From Eleusine coracana subsp. coracana (lineage: Eukaryota; Streptophyta; Magnoliopsida; Poales; Poaceae), in assembly GCA_032690845.1 (NCBI GenBank), contig CM064417.1, forward strand, positions 35,594,432 through 35,658,431: a DNA stretch of 64,000 bases. The letters are read 5' to 3'. Below the pieces are notes generated by a model. That model was given only the letters and a program-made list of their open reading frames with translations, ran no database searches and was not told the DNA's origin. The position numbers were made by a program, and so were the translations under genes. Of the stretch, positions 1-10,276 are shown one piece after another; positions within the stretch are counted from its first letter, which is position 1; each line of letters starts with the position of its first letter.

Positions 1-560
1 TGCAAGCGCTAGCTGCAACAACGTACTTAATTAGTACAAGTGGTGCATTGTTGTGCAATGGTGCAAATTGTGCGCCATTATTAAGAGTTACGTTGTCCTT
101 GTCTTATTTCATGATTGCTATAAGAACGTCATTCGACTTATGCAGTAGTACAGTCATTGTCATTCGCTGAGAATCATTTGGACGCGTAAAAGCACAAACA
201 AATTTGGAGACACACATTTGTAGAACTTCAGGAACAGAAAAAGAAATTGTTGATTCCTGAAGTGCCCATCTTTCCTCAAATTATTGTTAACTATTATTTT
301 TTATATAGATGAAGTGTTTGTCGACGCACGACTTATTTCAATCTCAAAATCAGTTTACATAATAGGTTACTAGGGTCAGGCTCTTTTGGAGGTCAAAAGC
401 TGCAAATGCTCTTGTAACAAAGGATTTGCAATAATGGAGTTATCAATATTTTACCGGGGTCAGCTTACCCAACAACAAGGCATAGCTTCACCCGCCCCTG
501 GTGTGATGGTGTCTACATGCAAATTATTTTTGTGAGAACTGTTGTAGATAATATTTAAGG
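1..560. other. Intergenic, nothing recognised
   Basis: AT-rich sequence with no long ORF and no motif that I can tie to a gene or a transposon family. Confidence 0.4.
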
Positions 561-725
561 TCATGTTTGGATCCAATTTAGATTCTTAAAATAAGTTTTT
601 AATTTTAAGATTTTAGAATCTAGATTTTAAATAAAATCTAATTAGTGGCGTCTGGATAGCGATCATAAGATTCTTAAGATCTGGGGTTCTAAATTTTAGA
701 AACCGATAAAAAATTTATCATATTT
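561..725. repeat. Partial MITE-like copy
   Basis: This stretch begins with the CATGTTTGGATCC-type terminus and runs into AT-rich sequence full of AGATTCTTAAAAT and its inverse. It resembles the left part of the element directly downstream (726-1086), so it is read as a partial or tandem copy of the same MITE family. No matching right end is visible. Confidence 0.5.
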
Positions 726-1086
726 AGGGCATGTTTGGATCCAATTGAGATTCTTAAAATCTAATTTTCATCTTAAGATTTTAAAATCTTGATTTTAAAA
801 AAATCTAGATGGTGGTGTTTGAATGACTATCAGATTCTTAAAATCCGAAAGGTAATGAGTCATTTGACATGTAAAATCTGGCTCTAGCTGGGTATAACTA
901 GATTATGAGATTCTTAAAATCTTGGGTTTAAGATTTTAAAATCCGAAAAAAATCTATATCGTTTGGAAGCCTCACGGATTCTAAAATCTGGATTTTTAAA
1001 ATCTTAGTGGATCTAAAGAAGATCTTAGAGACCTCACGGATTCTAAAATAAAGATTCTTAAAATCTTAATGTATACGAACAGGGCC
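726..1086. repeat. MITE, GGGCATGTTTGGATCC type
   Basis: The left end AGGGCATGTTTGGATCC is matched by an inverted right end finishing in CGAACAGGGCC. The interior is AT-rich and built from inverted AGATTCTTAAAATC-like segments. Size (about 360 bp), termini and fold-back interior fit the non-autonomous MITEs common near grass genes. The superfamily is not certain and no target-site duplication was established. Confidence 0.6.
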
Positions 1087-1666
1087 TAATTTTTTAGCCA
1101 TTGATGTAAGATTATCAACCAAGCAAATGCCACGTCTCTGAGAATGACGTAAGCATGTTGCGGCAGCAGCATTCCGTAGGTTTTAGCATGTGGCTGCAAA
1201 GTGTGCAGAAAAAGTAAAGAAGAACCGAAACCACTGACCATTTCCAAGTCTCCCGAAACAATGCCATAAAAACTTTGTTTTCGTGGACTCGAGGTGCGTG
1301 GTCAACACGAACGTGGGGACACTCCATGACTCGTTAAGTCGGTCTCCAACTCACCTTGACTAGAAACACAAGTCACCCGTGCATTCATGGAATGGAAGAG
1401 ACTAGTACTAGAATAGTAGAATTTGCAGCTCATTCCTTCTTTACTCAAGCGATCTATATAGCATACACACATCAGCACAAAATGTACGACATATTATGGA
1501 GTTTGCATTTGATAACCAAAAGTTAAAAAAAAAACTCAATTTCCTAGTTATACATGTTGTAATCTGCCACGATCCTAGTACTGTGCAGTAGACGTGCGCT
1601 CGGACCTCGGATGCTGAGTGGCCAAGCTGAGTGGTGGAGCTTCTTTTCTTGTCCAGCTGCCGCTGA
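1087..1666 (-). other. 3' flank and probable 3' UTR of the RIQ-like gene
   Basis: Lies immediately downstream (minus sense) of the TAA of the gene at 1667-2327. It contains AT-rich stretches suited to a 3' UTR but no coding signal. The small ORFs in it have no recognisable family composition. Confidence 0.4.
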
Positions 1667-2327
1667 TTAATCCGCCTCCTGCAGGCCGGCAAGCACGACG
1701 GATCCGACGAACAGCCCGGCGGCACCGGCCGCGAGCGCGGCGGCGACGACGGTCTGGACGGCGACGAGCGCGGCGGAGTCGTCGGGCACGAGGACGACGG
1801 CGGCGACGGCGGCGACGAGGAGCGGCAGGGAGACGGAGGCGAGCACGGAGGGCGACGTGGCGGCGGCGGTCTCGACGAGGCTGAGCAGGCCGAGGTCCTC
1901 GGCCTTGGAGAGCAGGCCCAGCCGCTCCAGCGAGGAGAGCGTGAAGCCCAGCTCCTCGGCCTTGGACAGCAGCCCGGCCTTCTCCACGCCGCTCAGCACC
2001 TTGCGCCGCTCCAGCTTCTTGAACACGTCCACCGACACATCCTCGCTGCCCTCCGCGAACAGCCCAGCGCCGAACCACTGCTTCGACCACTTCTCGTCGT
2101 AACGGTTCACCTGCACGCGTAAGTGACAATCAATCTCAGATACAAGACAAGAAAAGATCGCCATGGATGGTATCAAGAGCAGAGCAAAGCGAGATCACCT
2201 TCTTCTTTGGCGCCATGGCGGTGACCTTGAAGCATCTCCTGCTGCTGGACTGCAGGATGCCCGGCTGCGACAGGCGAGAAGAAGAGCAGCGGCTGGAGAA
2301 TAATGCTGCTGGTATTGCAGCAGCCAG
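1667..2327 (-). CDS. RIQ: RIQ1/RIQ2-like thylakoid protein (DUF1118), non-AUG start
   Basis: Two exons, 2199-2327 and 1667-2110, with GT-AG borders, encode about 190 residues. RIQ proteins sit in the grana and influence LHCII organisation, stacking and induction of non-photochemical quenching. Residues 1-40 are rich in Ser, Ala and Arg (SSSRLSQPG, SSSRRCFKV) and look like a plastid transit peptide. Then come the conserved VNRYDEKWSKQWFGAGLF block (44-61), two GLLSKAE(E/D)LG repeats (about 89-119) and two hydrophobic helices (about 131-151 and 157-186). Oddity: the frame has no ATG between an in-frame TAA near 2448 and the transit peptide. The expected Met-Ala-Ala-Ala start reads CTG-GCT-GCT-GCA at 2325-2327. 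The only in-frame ATG (MAPKKK, at the end of exon 1) would remove the transit peptide. Family assignment is firm; start and functionality are uncertain. Confidence 0.8.
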
Positions 2328-2443
2328 TTTCTCACTCCCGTGCTTCTCTGTTTCTTTCCTCCGAGGAGCAGAACTCGAGAATTCACCAGGGAAGAACAGG
2401 GAGAAATCAGAGAGAATGTGGCGTGGCGTCCACTGGCTAGTGG

Positions 2444-2561
2444 CTTATCTTTCGGATGGACCCACGCAGGCTCGTGGAGCCAAATTCAGCCACAAGTATG
2501 TCCACGGTGAATCGGGGATGTTCCCTACCGGCCAAGCACATGGCCTTGCGCCGCTACACGT
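2444..2561 (-). promoter_or_regulatory. Possible light/ABA-type promoter motifs of the RIQ-like gene
   Basis: On the minus strand a GATAAG I-box (2444-2449) and an ACGTG core (2557-2561) lie about 120-235 bp upstream of the putative CTG start. Such motifs are common in promoters of photosynthesis genes but also occur by chance. I see no clear TATA box. Confidence 0.3.
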
Positions 2562-3907
2562 CAAATAATATACTCCTATGCAAATCCTATTAATAAAGTA
2601 TATTGATTGATTAATCTCTCTGTTTTTTTTTTGTTTCATTTGACATTTCCCAGGAGGCGGCGAGACCAAGAACGGGCCAAGCAACTTATGGTACCAAGTA
2701 CATGTACTGTAGTGAACCATGGTACGGTACCAGCATATATGTGAGCGTTAATTTTTTAGCAAAACGGTACGTCGTAGTTTCCTGCAACCTGTCCATGAAT
2801 TTTGAATACTGCATATCCTTTTTCCTTTACAAATTACACGAAGGGTCCCTTTGGTACCGATTATGGTACCACTTTTGCATCCGATTATGCAACCTTCACT
2901 GTAGCATGAAGTAGTTTTTTTGTCCAATCCAGCAAAGCTGATTTGTGCACCTTATTGCCGCTCGTACTACTGTAGCTACGGTAACTACGGTGTGTGACTG
3001 AAGCTGCAAATAGTTTCTCTTTGAAAAGATTACAGCCCATCTAAAGAAAACTACTAGGCCCGAGGCCCATCTCGTATATATATGCGAAATGCAATTACTA
3101 AAGAACACATAACAGTGATATTTCCTCTGCTTACAAAAGCAATAAGTATGTTGTCTGGGATGAACAAACACATTATTTCACAATAACAGTGATATAAACT
3201 ACTTTTGCGAACAAACACGTTAATTCACAATTTCACAATTCACTTTTACACGTATCCCAGACAACATAGTTCATCACTCAGACAAAAGTTATTGTGGATA
3301 TGGGATATAGTTTCACTTTTATGTTATTACGAGGAGTCAATAAGGACAAAGGACTATGAAGAATACGTGTAAAAGTGAATTCAATCCCGTAGTGAAGAAA
3401 TATTTTATCTCGCTGCTTATGTAGCAGCTGTTAGATTCAGCTCTTTGTTTCCCTTTTCCGCCCAAAAAGAAAAGTTTTCCTCCCAGGATCCCCTTCTTTT
3501 AAAGAAAACAAAAGCGACGGTGCTGAGCTGGCTCTTAATGAGTAGTCACATGCTCCATGGCTTCGTGCTTGTGGAACCTAGGGCATCCCGTATGGCCACT
3601 GGCGTAGCACCCCATACGGCAGGGTGGGGCAGCTGCCCTAGCTAGCCAGCGTGAATTTTTTTGACAGTCCCTCCCTAACTGCTTCATGGCGTCAGGCGGT
3701 GATGCTTCATGCGCATGTGGTGCCTGTTATGCAAACTGGGAAGAAGACCAAGCGATGAATGTTACTTAGATTTAGGCATTCCGGCCTTAGGCCAGTAAAG
3801 CAGTTTCGTACCTAAGCTCGTCATTCTTGATTATCTCAACTATGCTACCATCACAAGCTCTATCTCCCACACAAGGTACTTGACGATGAGCAGTATTGCC
3901 TTTCTAG
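2562..3907. other. Intergenic region with one fold-back
   Basis: No gene is seen. The short ORFs here have no protein-like composition. The only notable structure is the nested inverted repeat at 3148-3381, listed separately. Confidence 0.4.
3148..3381. repeat. Nested inverted repeats
   Basis: A perfect 14-bp inverted pair (ATGTTGTCTGGGAT at 3148-3161 with its complement at 3254-3267) interlocks with a perfect 19-bp inverted pair (3237-3255 with 3363-3381, core CACTTTTACACGTAT). The two pairs share the middle segment, so alternative hairpins are possible. It may be a degraded fold-back transposon; no TIR/TSD pair was identified. Confidence 0.55.
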
Positions 3908-4110
3908 CACTACCACAGAAGATGCCTCTAGCGGCGGTGCGAAATATACTGTAGCGACAGGTATGGGTAGCCACCGCTATGGTTCTGCAGCTAAAAATAA
4001 AATATTTAAAGCGACGGACAACCTCATGTTGAAATAAATCGTCGCTATAAGAATATTAGTAGCGGCGGGTGAAGATGTCACCCGCCGCTACTATTGGATT
4101 CAAAAATTCA
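3908..4110. mobile_element. CACTA (En/Spm) element terminus
   Basis: The sequence CACTACCACAGAAGATG starts at 3908 after TAG (a possible 3-bp target duplication). It is followed by subterminal motifs in both orientations: AGCGGCGG, GTAGCGACAGG, CCACCGCTA, AAGCGACGG, and a TAGTAGCGGCGGGTGA/TCACCCGCCGCTACTA pair around 4055-4095. This is the layout of a CACTA end with subterminal transposase-binding repeats. I could not find the opposite TIR, so the element is truncated or disrupted. It abuts the ABCG-fragment region, and CACTA elements often capture gene fragments. Confidence 0.6.
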
Positions 4111-4257
4111 AAAAAAAGCCCGCTCGGCCCGTGCCAGGCCCGTTGTGGATCTGCCGGTAGGTGCTCGTGCCCGCCGCCCTCCGGTCGATCCGCCGCTGAG
4201 CCGCCGCACGACCCCGGCCACCCTAGGCCGTCGCCTTCACCCGTTGCCGTGAAGGAG

Positions 4258-4341
4258 GAGGCCGAATCTGCTAACCGAGAAGAGGGAGAGGAGGTCGAAT
4301 CTGCTAACCGAGAAGAGGGAGAGGAGGCCGGATCCGCCAAC
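4258..4341. repeat. 33-bp tandem repeat, about 2.5 copies
   Basis: Units begin at 4258, 4291 and 4324 (GAGGCCGAATCTGCTAACCG, then GAGGTCGAATCTG, then a diverged third). The period is 33 bp, a multiple of three, so an ORF through it repeats 11 residues (ESANREEGE). It lies just downstream of the gag-ABCG ORF. Confidence 0.75.
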
Positions 4342-4361
4342 GTTGTTCCCGAAGCCTGCCT

Positions 4362-5774
4362 CTACGCCGCCGTGGAGGTCGGAGTCACCGTCGTCGATGG
4401 TTGAGCTCCGCCCGCCTCTATGCCTCCCTGATCTGGCCGCCGTAGAGGTCGGAGCCGCCTGGGAACCATGACCGTTATCGTGAGGGTTGAACTCCGCCTG
4501 CCTCTATGCCTTCCAGATCTGGCCGCCGCGTGACCAAATCCATCGTCGAAGTGGTCGCCCTCAAGCTGGGAGATGACCTCCATGGCGAGCTCGAGTGGGT
4601 TGAGCTGAACCGGGAGGTGCTTATGTTCGAGCCGCGCGAGCGCGTCCTCGAGCGACTTCAGCGTGCCGGAGTGCGCGACGGCACCGCGGGACAGGAGCAG
4701 GAGTGACGGGTGGATGCTAAGCACGACCACCTGCCTCCGTGTGCGGGCCACGTTGCGCAGCAGGGCGAGCACGTCTAGCGCGGACCAGCTGTCGAGGCCG
4801 GAGGTGGGCTCGTCCAGCAGCACCAGATCCACCGCGATGGACACACGCTTTCGGTAGGAGAGGTGGGGGAGAGAGGAGGCGGCGCTGGCTAAGGGAGGAG
4901 CAGGCGACGCTGAGGGGAGGAAGTGAGAGGAAGGATTAGGGTTGTCTTCTTTTTTATAGAATCGGTGGATGTGGTGGGCTGACTGGTTTGGTTGAATTTC
5001 TTCTTCCTCCATTGTTCTTGGTTCGGTTGAGGTCTCACTAGATGAATCAATGGATAGGCAAGGATTTGGCTTAGGCTCAACCAGTGAGGTGGCCTCGATG
5101 CTCGACGAAGCTTCCTCCTGAGGGGGTTCTCTACAGTCAGCTAGAAAAGAAGAGTTTTCATGAATAAGGTCTATGACAATCCTTCCTTCTATAGGCGTCT
5201 TGTGAACGAACGAACCTCCGGCGATGACATCGAGATATAGGGTAGACTCCTTGCTTAAACTAAGACAAAAGTGTTGCAACAACATGTGGTTGGGTAAAGA
5301 CAAGTCAGGGTCGGAAGTGGTTAACAAGGCAAACCTGACCCAGGCTGCACCTAAGAATTCTTCCTCACTTTGACGAAAGTCAAAAATCTCCCTTTGTAGA
5401 GTGACGATACGTGACGTAGGATAGAACACGAGACAAAATTTATCTCGGAGTACTTTCAACTCACCATTCGTACTCCTAGCGAAATGAGTGTACCATTGTT
5501 TCACATTCTCCTTAAGGGAAAAGGAAAACAATTTCCACATGAGAGTATCTTGAGTCATGCCTTTGATCGATAGGCATGAACATAAATGCTTGAACTCTCG
5601 TAAATGATTGAACGGGTTTTCACTATGTAAATCCGAGAAGGATTGTTCCCGAACTATGGCTATAAAGCCAAGACGGAGTTCAAAGCCAGATGAATGAATT
5701 GGATTCGCAGAAAGCGGCGGCTCGAAGAACTTGCCCTTAAGAGCAGAAAGATCTTGAATTGATAGTCGCTCCAT
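4362..5774 (-). CDS. Chimeric retrotransposon gag fused to an ABCG-transporter fragment
   Basis: One uninterrupted 470-residue frame. Residues about 1-230 are a Ty3/gypsy gag of the retrotrans-gag type (segments LMWKLFSFSLKENVKQWY and LREIFDFRQSEEEF-like, followed by an acidic spacer). Residues about 300-420 match the nucleotide-binding domain of a plant half-size ABCG transporter: RKRVSIAVDLV, Walker B/D-loop LLDEPTSGLDSWSALDVL, LSIHPS, LSRGAVAHSGTLKSLEDAL. The ABC part is not functional as seen. Walker A and the LSGGE signature are missing, the stretch between SIAVDLV and LLDEPTSG is shortened, and the switch-region Gln after LSIH is absent. A PBS and an LTR lie just upstream in the same orientation (5853-6970), so this is the first ORF of that element. 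No pol follows; a CACTA end lies downstream. It is best read as a retroelement carrying a captured host fragment, or an in-frame rearrangement joining two transposons. Confidence 0.65.
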   Translation of the reverse strand: MERLSIQDLSALKGKFFEPPLSANPIHSSGFELRLGFIAIVREQSFSDLHSENPFNHLREFKHLCSCLSIKGMTQDTLMWKLFSFSLKENVKQWYTHFARSTNGELKVLRDKFCLVFYPTSRIVTLQREIFDFRQSEEEFLGAAWVRFALLTTSDPDLSLPNHMLLQHFCLSLSKESTLYLDVIAGGSFVHKTPIEGRIVIDLIHENSSFLADCREPPQEEASSSIEATSLVEPKPNPCLSIDSSSETSTEPRTMEEEEIQPNQSAHHIHRFYKKEDNPNPSSHFLPSASPAPPLASAASSLPHLSYRKRVSIAVDLVLLDEPTSGLDSWSALDVLALLRNVARTRRQVVVLSIHPSLLLLSRGAVAHSGTLKSLEDALARLEHKHLPVQLNPLELAMEVISQLEGDHFDDGFGHAAARSGRHRGRRSSTLTITVMVPRRLRPLRRPDQGGIEAGGAQPSTTVTPTSTAA

Positions 5775-5852
5775 GATAGAGAAGGGGAAGAAATAAAGAA
5801 AGATAAAAAAGATACGAGGGCGAACTAGGTTTGAAGATCAAACAACAATTGT

Positions 5853-5870
5853 TCCCCGGCAATGGCACTA
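5853..5870 (-). other. Primer-binding site, tRNA-Asp-like
   Basis: On the minus strand TAGTGCCATTGCCGGGGA lies seven bases inside the LTR edge. It differs at three positions from the complement of the 3' end of plant tRNA-Asp including CCA, the primer used by many Athila-type elements. This fixes the direction and 5' LTR boundary of the element at 4362-6970. Confidence 0.6.
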
Positions 5871-5877
5871 GAAAGCT

Positions 5878-6970
5878 TGTTGGGTATTTTAACGATAACA
5901 GAATAAATCCGCAAGCGTACAGATACCAAAGTAGCTTTCACCCAGTAGTATTCTAAGGTATCGAATCCACAGGGAACGTGTGTGCCTAATCTTCTGTTCT
6001 AGTTCGACCAAAGACACCAAGATAAATATGGCATTGGGTATAGAGGATTCCTAATGGTTATAAGATCCTAATCAGGTAAGAGTACTAATATGTTACTTGC
6101 ATTGGGCATCCGGTTTTCCCCTGCATCCACAGTGCGATTTCGGCCAAGAGCCTACTGCGTAGCCGAACGTGGAGGATTTCAAAGAACAGATAGTGTTGTC
6201 ACTACCTACTGCCTACCTCTAGCAATCCGTGAACTATGTGATAAACAAAGGTAACCTACGGCCTGGACACCATATCTATGCTTTTGACTACTTCCTTAAT
6301 CTCCACGTGCGATGATATAAGACTAAGGTCTCTAACTAAATAGAGCGTTGAACGAGCAAAGCAACTAGGTATAAAACTTACTTAAAAAAAGAAACTTAAA
6401 TACCAAGAAAGGAATCACAAATACTTACTAAATATGGCAAACATCCGTCGAGATACAAGCGTAGAGAAGAGGTGGACAGGCCCACTCCTCCTCCGGACTT
6501 CCCCTCACTCTCTCCCTATTTTCTAAGCACTTTGGCAGTGCTAAAGCCTTTGAGAAATGAAGTACTAATCTAATCTTGAGGTATGTATGAAGTGGAGCCA
6601 CTCCTCTCCTTATATAGGGTTCAAAGACGGTTCTTGAGGCGGTAACTGCCGACCTTACCGGGCCAACCGACCTTAGAAAGGCTGTAATGAGCGACACGTG
6701 AAAGCAGGGGACGAGAGGTTCCACCTCATGTTCGACCGAACAGGGGCGTTCGGCCGAACATGAGTCGGCTCCTTTCATACCCCACTTTCTCTGGGTCACT
6801 GATAGGTGGGTTCCATTGTCGATTATCCCCGTTAGACCCTGTAGAACGTCGGTTTGCTCTGTTTGTGGGTCCGTGGATCCTTGTGATGTGTTCTGATTGG
6901 TTGGAAGTGTGTTTTCTCCCTTGATGACATGGATTTTCCCTTAATTATGTGGGTAAATCACCTACAAGCA
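5878..6970 (-). mobile_element. 5' LTR of the gag-ABCG retroelement
   Basis: The inner edge reads TGTTGGGTA on the plus strand (TACCCAACA on the minus strand), next to the PBS. The outer edge is not exact, around 6970. A TATA box (6610-6617) and paired palindromes (6729-6759) fit a U3 promoter. There is no matching 3' LTR in the window, so the element is truncated. ORFs inside are not protein-like. Confidence 0.55.
6610..6759 (-). promoter_or_regulatory. LTR promoter: TATA box with upstream palindromes
   Basis: CTATATAA on the minus strand at 6610-6617, with TGTTCGACCGAACA (6729-6742) and the perfect palindrome GTTCGGCCGAAC (6748-6759) about 110-150 bp upstream. The arrangement resembles U3 enhancer elements. 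Confidence 0.45.
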
Positions 6971-9380
6971 AATATTCACCAGCACTTGTAGAATTTGTTA
7001 GTAATAAACTCCTACCACTATGTTGATTGTTTAATTTTATGTTTTTATATAGGTTTTTAGCGGTCGGATTTGGTATTCAGTGACCATCAATAACTGTTTA
7101 ACGTGTAATACTTGACAAAACGGATTTTTTCCTTCTATCTTCCTCTAAGCATATGGCAGCAACCAAACAGGAGAACTTATGCCTAATCAGGCAAATCTTT
7201 TCTCAATCTCAGGTAGATATCAACAACCAAAGAGGACTAGAGAGGCGAGAGGATGTGACAGGGGAGAGAGCAAGTATAATTTTAATTTTTTAATCTATAT
7301 TTGCTATTTGGTTAAATTTATCTAAGTATTGCTCCGCCACTGCGTATGGCCCTCTCGGGCTCTCGGCGGATCATCCACGAGTACGGCGCCATCATTTCCA
7401 GCCGAACGTGCCATCATTCTACAGCGAGACTTGACCTGAAAAACACTCCATGGGTCAGCAACAATATATCGTGGACACTATTGCATACGTTACGTACCAC
7501 GTGACATTCTAACGTCAAAAAAAAAAATCAGAGAGTGTTTTTGGAGGTGTTAAACATTTGATTTTTTTTTTTTGGAACAAAACATTTGATATATGAATGG
7601 AATGGTTTTCTTTGTTCGTTCATTGATGTCGTCTTAGGCTAAGTCTCATGCACCATGCTGGCATGCTTTAGATAATAGATACATAGATTTTGAAAGCTAG
7701 ACATGAGTAGTTTCAAAAAATCAAAATGGACTTTTGGAACCTATAGATCCTGCCAAGCAGAACCTAAGCCTCGTGCACCATGCATACCTTTTATATATAT
7801 AAAAATCATAATATATTTTGCTAGATTTAAAGATATTTAGATATTTTAACTCAAATGAGAGGTATAGATGACAACGCCTAAGCAACACGTCATGCACACA
7901 CAACACACTGAAATGTAGATACACATCGAATACAAGTTCAAAGATAAGTTTGCATCTCATGCGTGTCAGGAGATGGCTTTCACGTCTTGAGTCTTGACAA
8001 GTGGATTGGTGGATGACGTAACATCGAGAGAGTGTATTGTTGACTTTAGGGGTTCATGAAACATGCCTGAAAACCTTGTGATGATCGCTGATGATGAGCC
8101 ACAAATTGATGTTGAGGTAATTTACCAACAATACAAGTGAATCATGCAACCAAATGTAGGTTTTAAAAGGAAGGGTTATATTACATCGTGAATGTGTTTA
8201 TTTAGGAAAAAAATTACTGATAATGTTCTCATGTACTACCCCATTTGTAGTAAAAAAAAATAAGAATTTCGAACAAGATTTTTTTTTCAAAAAAAAAGAA
8301 AAGGTGCAAAACACTTGTCTTATAAGATGAAAATATATAAGATAGAAAATATTTTAGTTTGAAAAAAATGCATAATCTTACCTTGATTTAAGTGATCCGA
8401 GGAATGTTGGGTTTAGAATCTAAATGGTAAGCCGTTTCTTTCAAAGAAATTGAGGGAATCAATTATTTCCAATAATTTTATGTTGAAGGATTAGGTGTAT
8501 GTATATCCAAACATGGCACATTGTACTCTCTTCACTCCTTTTTATATGACTTGGTTAAAGAGTTGGTATGTGTGTAGCATCTAGGTATGCACCAAGCAGC
8601 TGTACAATAGTTATATGTCCTGGGTATCATCTTTGGAGGGGGGGGGGGGGGGGGGGGTAATTATACACGCTCTTAGTCTTGGGAGTACCTCGGACACGCA
8701 AGTACGCTACCCACCTCACCCGCCGTGGCCGGCTTAAGGCTCCACGCCTGTGTTAATCACACTCTTAATTGGTACTGATGAATTCTCGTTGACGTGTTAC
8801 ATTTAGAGAGACGTTGACGTGTGAGTGGGATTAGTAGCGTCACAGTGAAGGGCGGCGGCAGTTAAGAATTTTGGCGACCCGTAGCCGCAAGAGCGGGTAA
8901 AGTCGATTGTGCCAGCAAACATTGTTGGTGTCGTGTTTATCCACAAGCCCGTCCGTTAGTCTAGCTACGGTGCATGGCACCACACCACATGCTGTGCCGT
9001 GCCGTGCTTTCCTCTTTGCCCGGAAGGCTCAGAGAACTGCTAGCGCCACCCGCAAGCTAACCAAAACCTGCACCGCACCAAACCAAACCGTTCAAGTACA
9101 ACGAGTTGATTTTTGGCCGTGCAAGAAAAAACAAGCTCCGTATAAATTCGTTTGCTGTTGAGTACAGTTTTACCACATGGACAACGACACAGGAGCGACC
9201 TCATTTTCAATCACTAATTAGCATCATTAAGAATCATTACGCAGGTTTTAATCATATGTCCGTGACAAAGGGTGGTGTGGACGTAATAATAACGGAGAAG
9301 AGAGGTGAAGAGCAGCGAGCGAGAGAAAAGGAGAGGACAAGTGGAGGGAGTTTCGGTGACAGTGGTGGAAAGTGCCGCAT
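6971..9380. other. Intergenic region
   Basis: No gene recognised. It contains AT-rich sequence, a degenerate direct repeat of CTAAGTCTCATGCACCATGC near 7640 and 7766, and a poly-G tract at 8638-8657. The last part merges into the promoter of the gene at 10277. Confidence 0.4.
8638..8657. repeat. Poly-G homopolymer, 20 bases
   Basis: Twenty consecutive G. Long G runs can be real slippage tracts or base-calling/assembly artefacts. Confidence 0.9.
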
Positions 9381-9389
9381 CTCTGACCA

Positions 9390-10276
9390 CCACCCCCGCA
9401 CAATTTCCTTCCCCCTATTTTATTGCGAAAACCAAATCCCACGCCTTTCTCTTTCTTTCCGCTCCTCCCCTTTCTCACTCCTCCTCCCTCCTGCCGCCGC
9501 TGGTGATCCCCCTCTTTGTCTCTCTCTCGAAATTCCCCCGAGTCCCCTGCTGCTGCTCTTTCTTTCCCCATTGCCACCTGCTGTGTCTTCGTACTTGCTC
9601 CTGGAGAGAGGCAGGGAGATGGGTTCTTGGGGAGTGAGAATCACATGATGCGGCGGTTGCCACCATCTTTACCTCTTTTCTTTTATTTGCCGGCATATTC
9701 TTCTCCTCCGGTGGTCTAGATCCTTGCCTTTCCTCAGCCCTGCTTAGCTTCCAACCTGACTAACGACTCCAAGATTGCTGACCCGGGGAGCATTTCTCCA
9801 AGCCAAGTCTTTCTGGTAAGGCAAGCAGGCACAACTCTCTTATACCCAAGAATTGATTATTTTCTCTTCCTTTTCTAGTCTTTCCCCTGTTGATATAGCT
9901 GATTTCTTGGATATCCTCTTCCATCTGCCTGGTTTGAGTGCCGGGTCAGTTTGATTTTTAAGCAAACGAAAGGGGAATCTGTAACTGGCAATTTAGTGAC
10001 CGGTTGTTGGTGAGAAGGACGAGAATTTTGGTGGGGTGTACTATTGCCATTTAAGTCTAATTGGGGGCAATTTGGGTAGGAACCAGTTCGGAGTGTTTGG
10101 CATGCACATGTTATTACTGATTAAAACCTGTGGGCCTGTGGCAGTTCGGTGTATCCTTTCTCTAATTTCGGGGCAAATTGCTACCAATTTCAGGCAGTTC
10201 CGATCAAGGCAAGAAAGTACTCTGTTTGGACTTTCAGCTGGTGCTGCAGTCTGCATTCTTCTAAGGTTGTTCACAG
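9390..10276 (+). promoter_or_regulatory. 5' UTR and leader intron of the DUF630/DUF632 gene
   Basis: A CT-rich leader (about 9400-9600, typical of grass 5' UTRs) is followed by a consensus donor CTG|GTAAGG at 9815/9816. A pyrimidine-containing acceptor TTCACAG ends at 10276, directly before the ATG at 10277. This predicts a 5'-UTR intron of about 460 bp. Several ORFs of 70-180 codons in this stretch are composed of UTR-like repeats and are not genes. Confidence 0.55.

Noticed and set aside
1575..2129. 184-codon minus ORF, Arg/Gly-rich
   Set aside because: Out-of-frame reading of RIQ exon 2 and its 3' UTR.
6428..6799. 123-codon minus ORF
   Set aside because: Lies across the TATA and U3 of an LTR. 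Not protein-like.
9106..9648. 180-codon ORF and overlapping ORFs on both strands
   Set aside because: Lies in the CT-rich promoter/5' UTR of the DUF632 gene. No conserved motif, and compositional.
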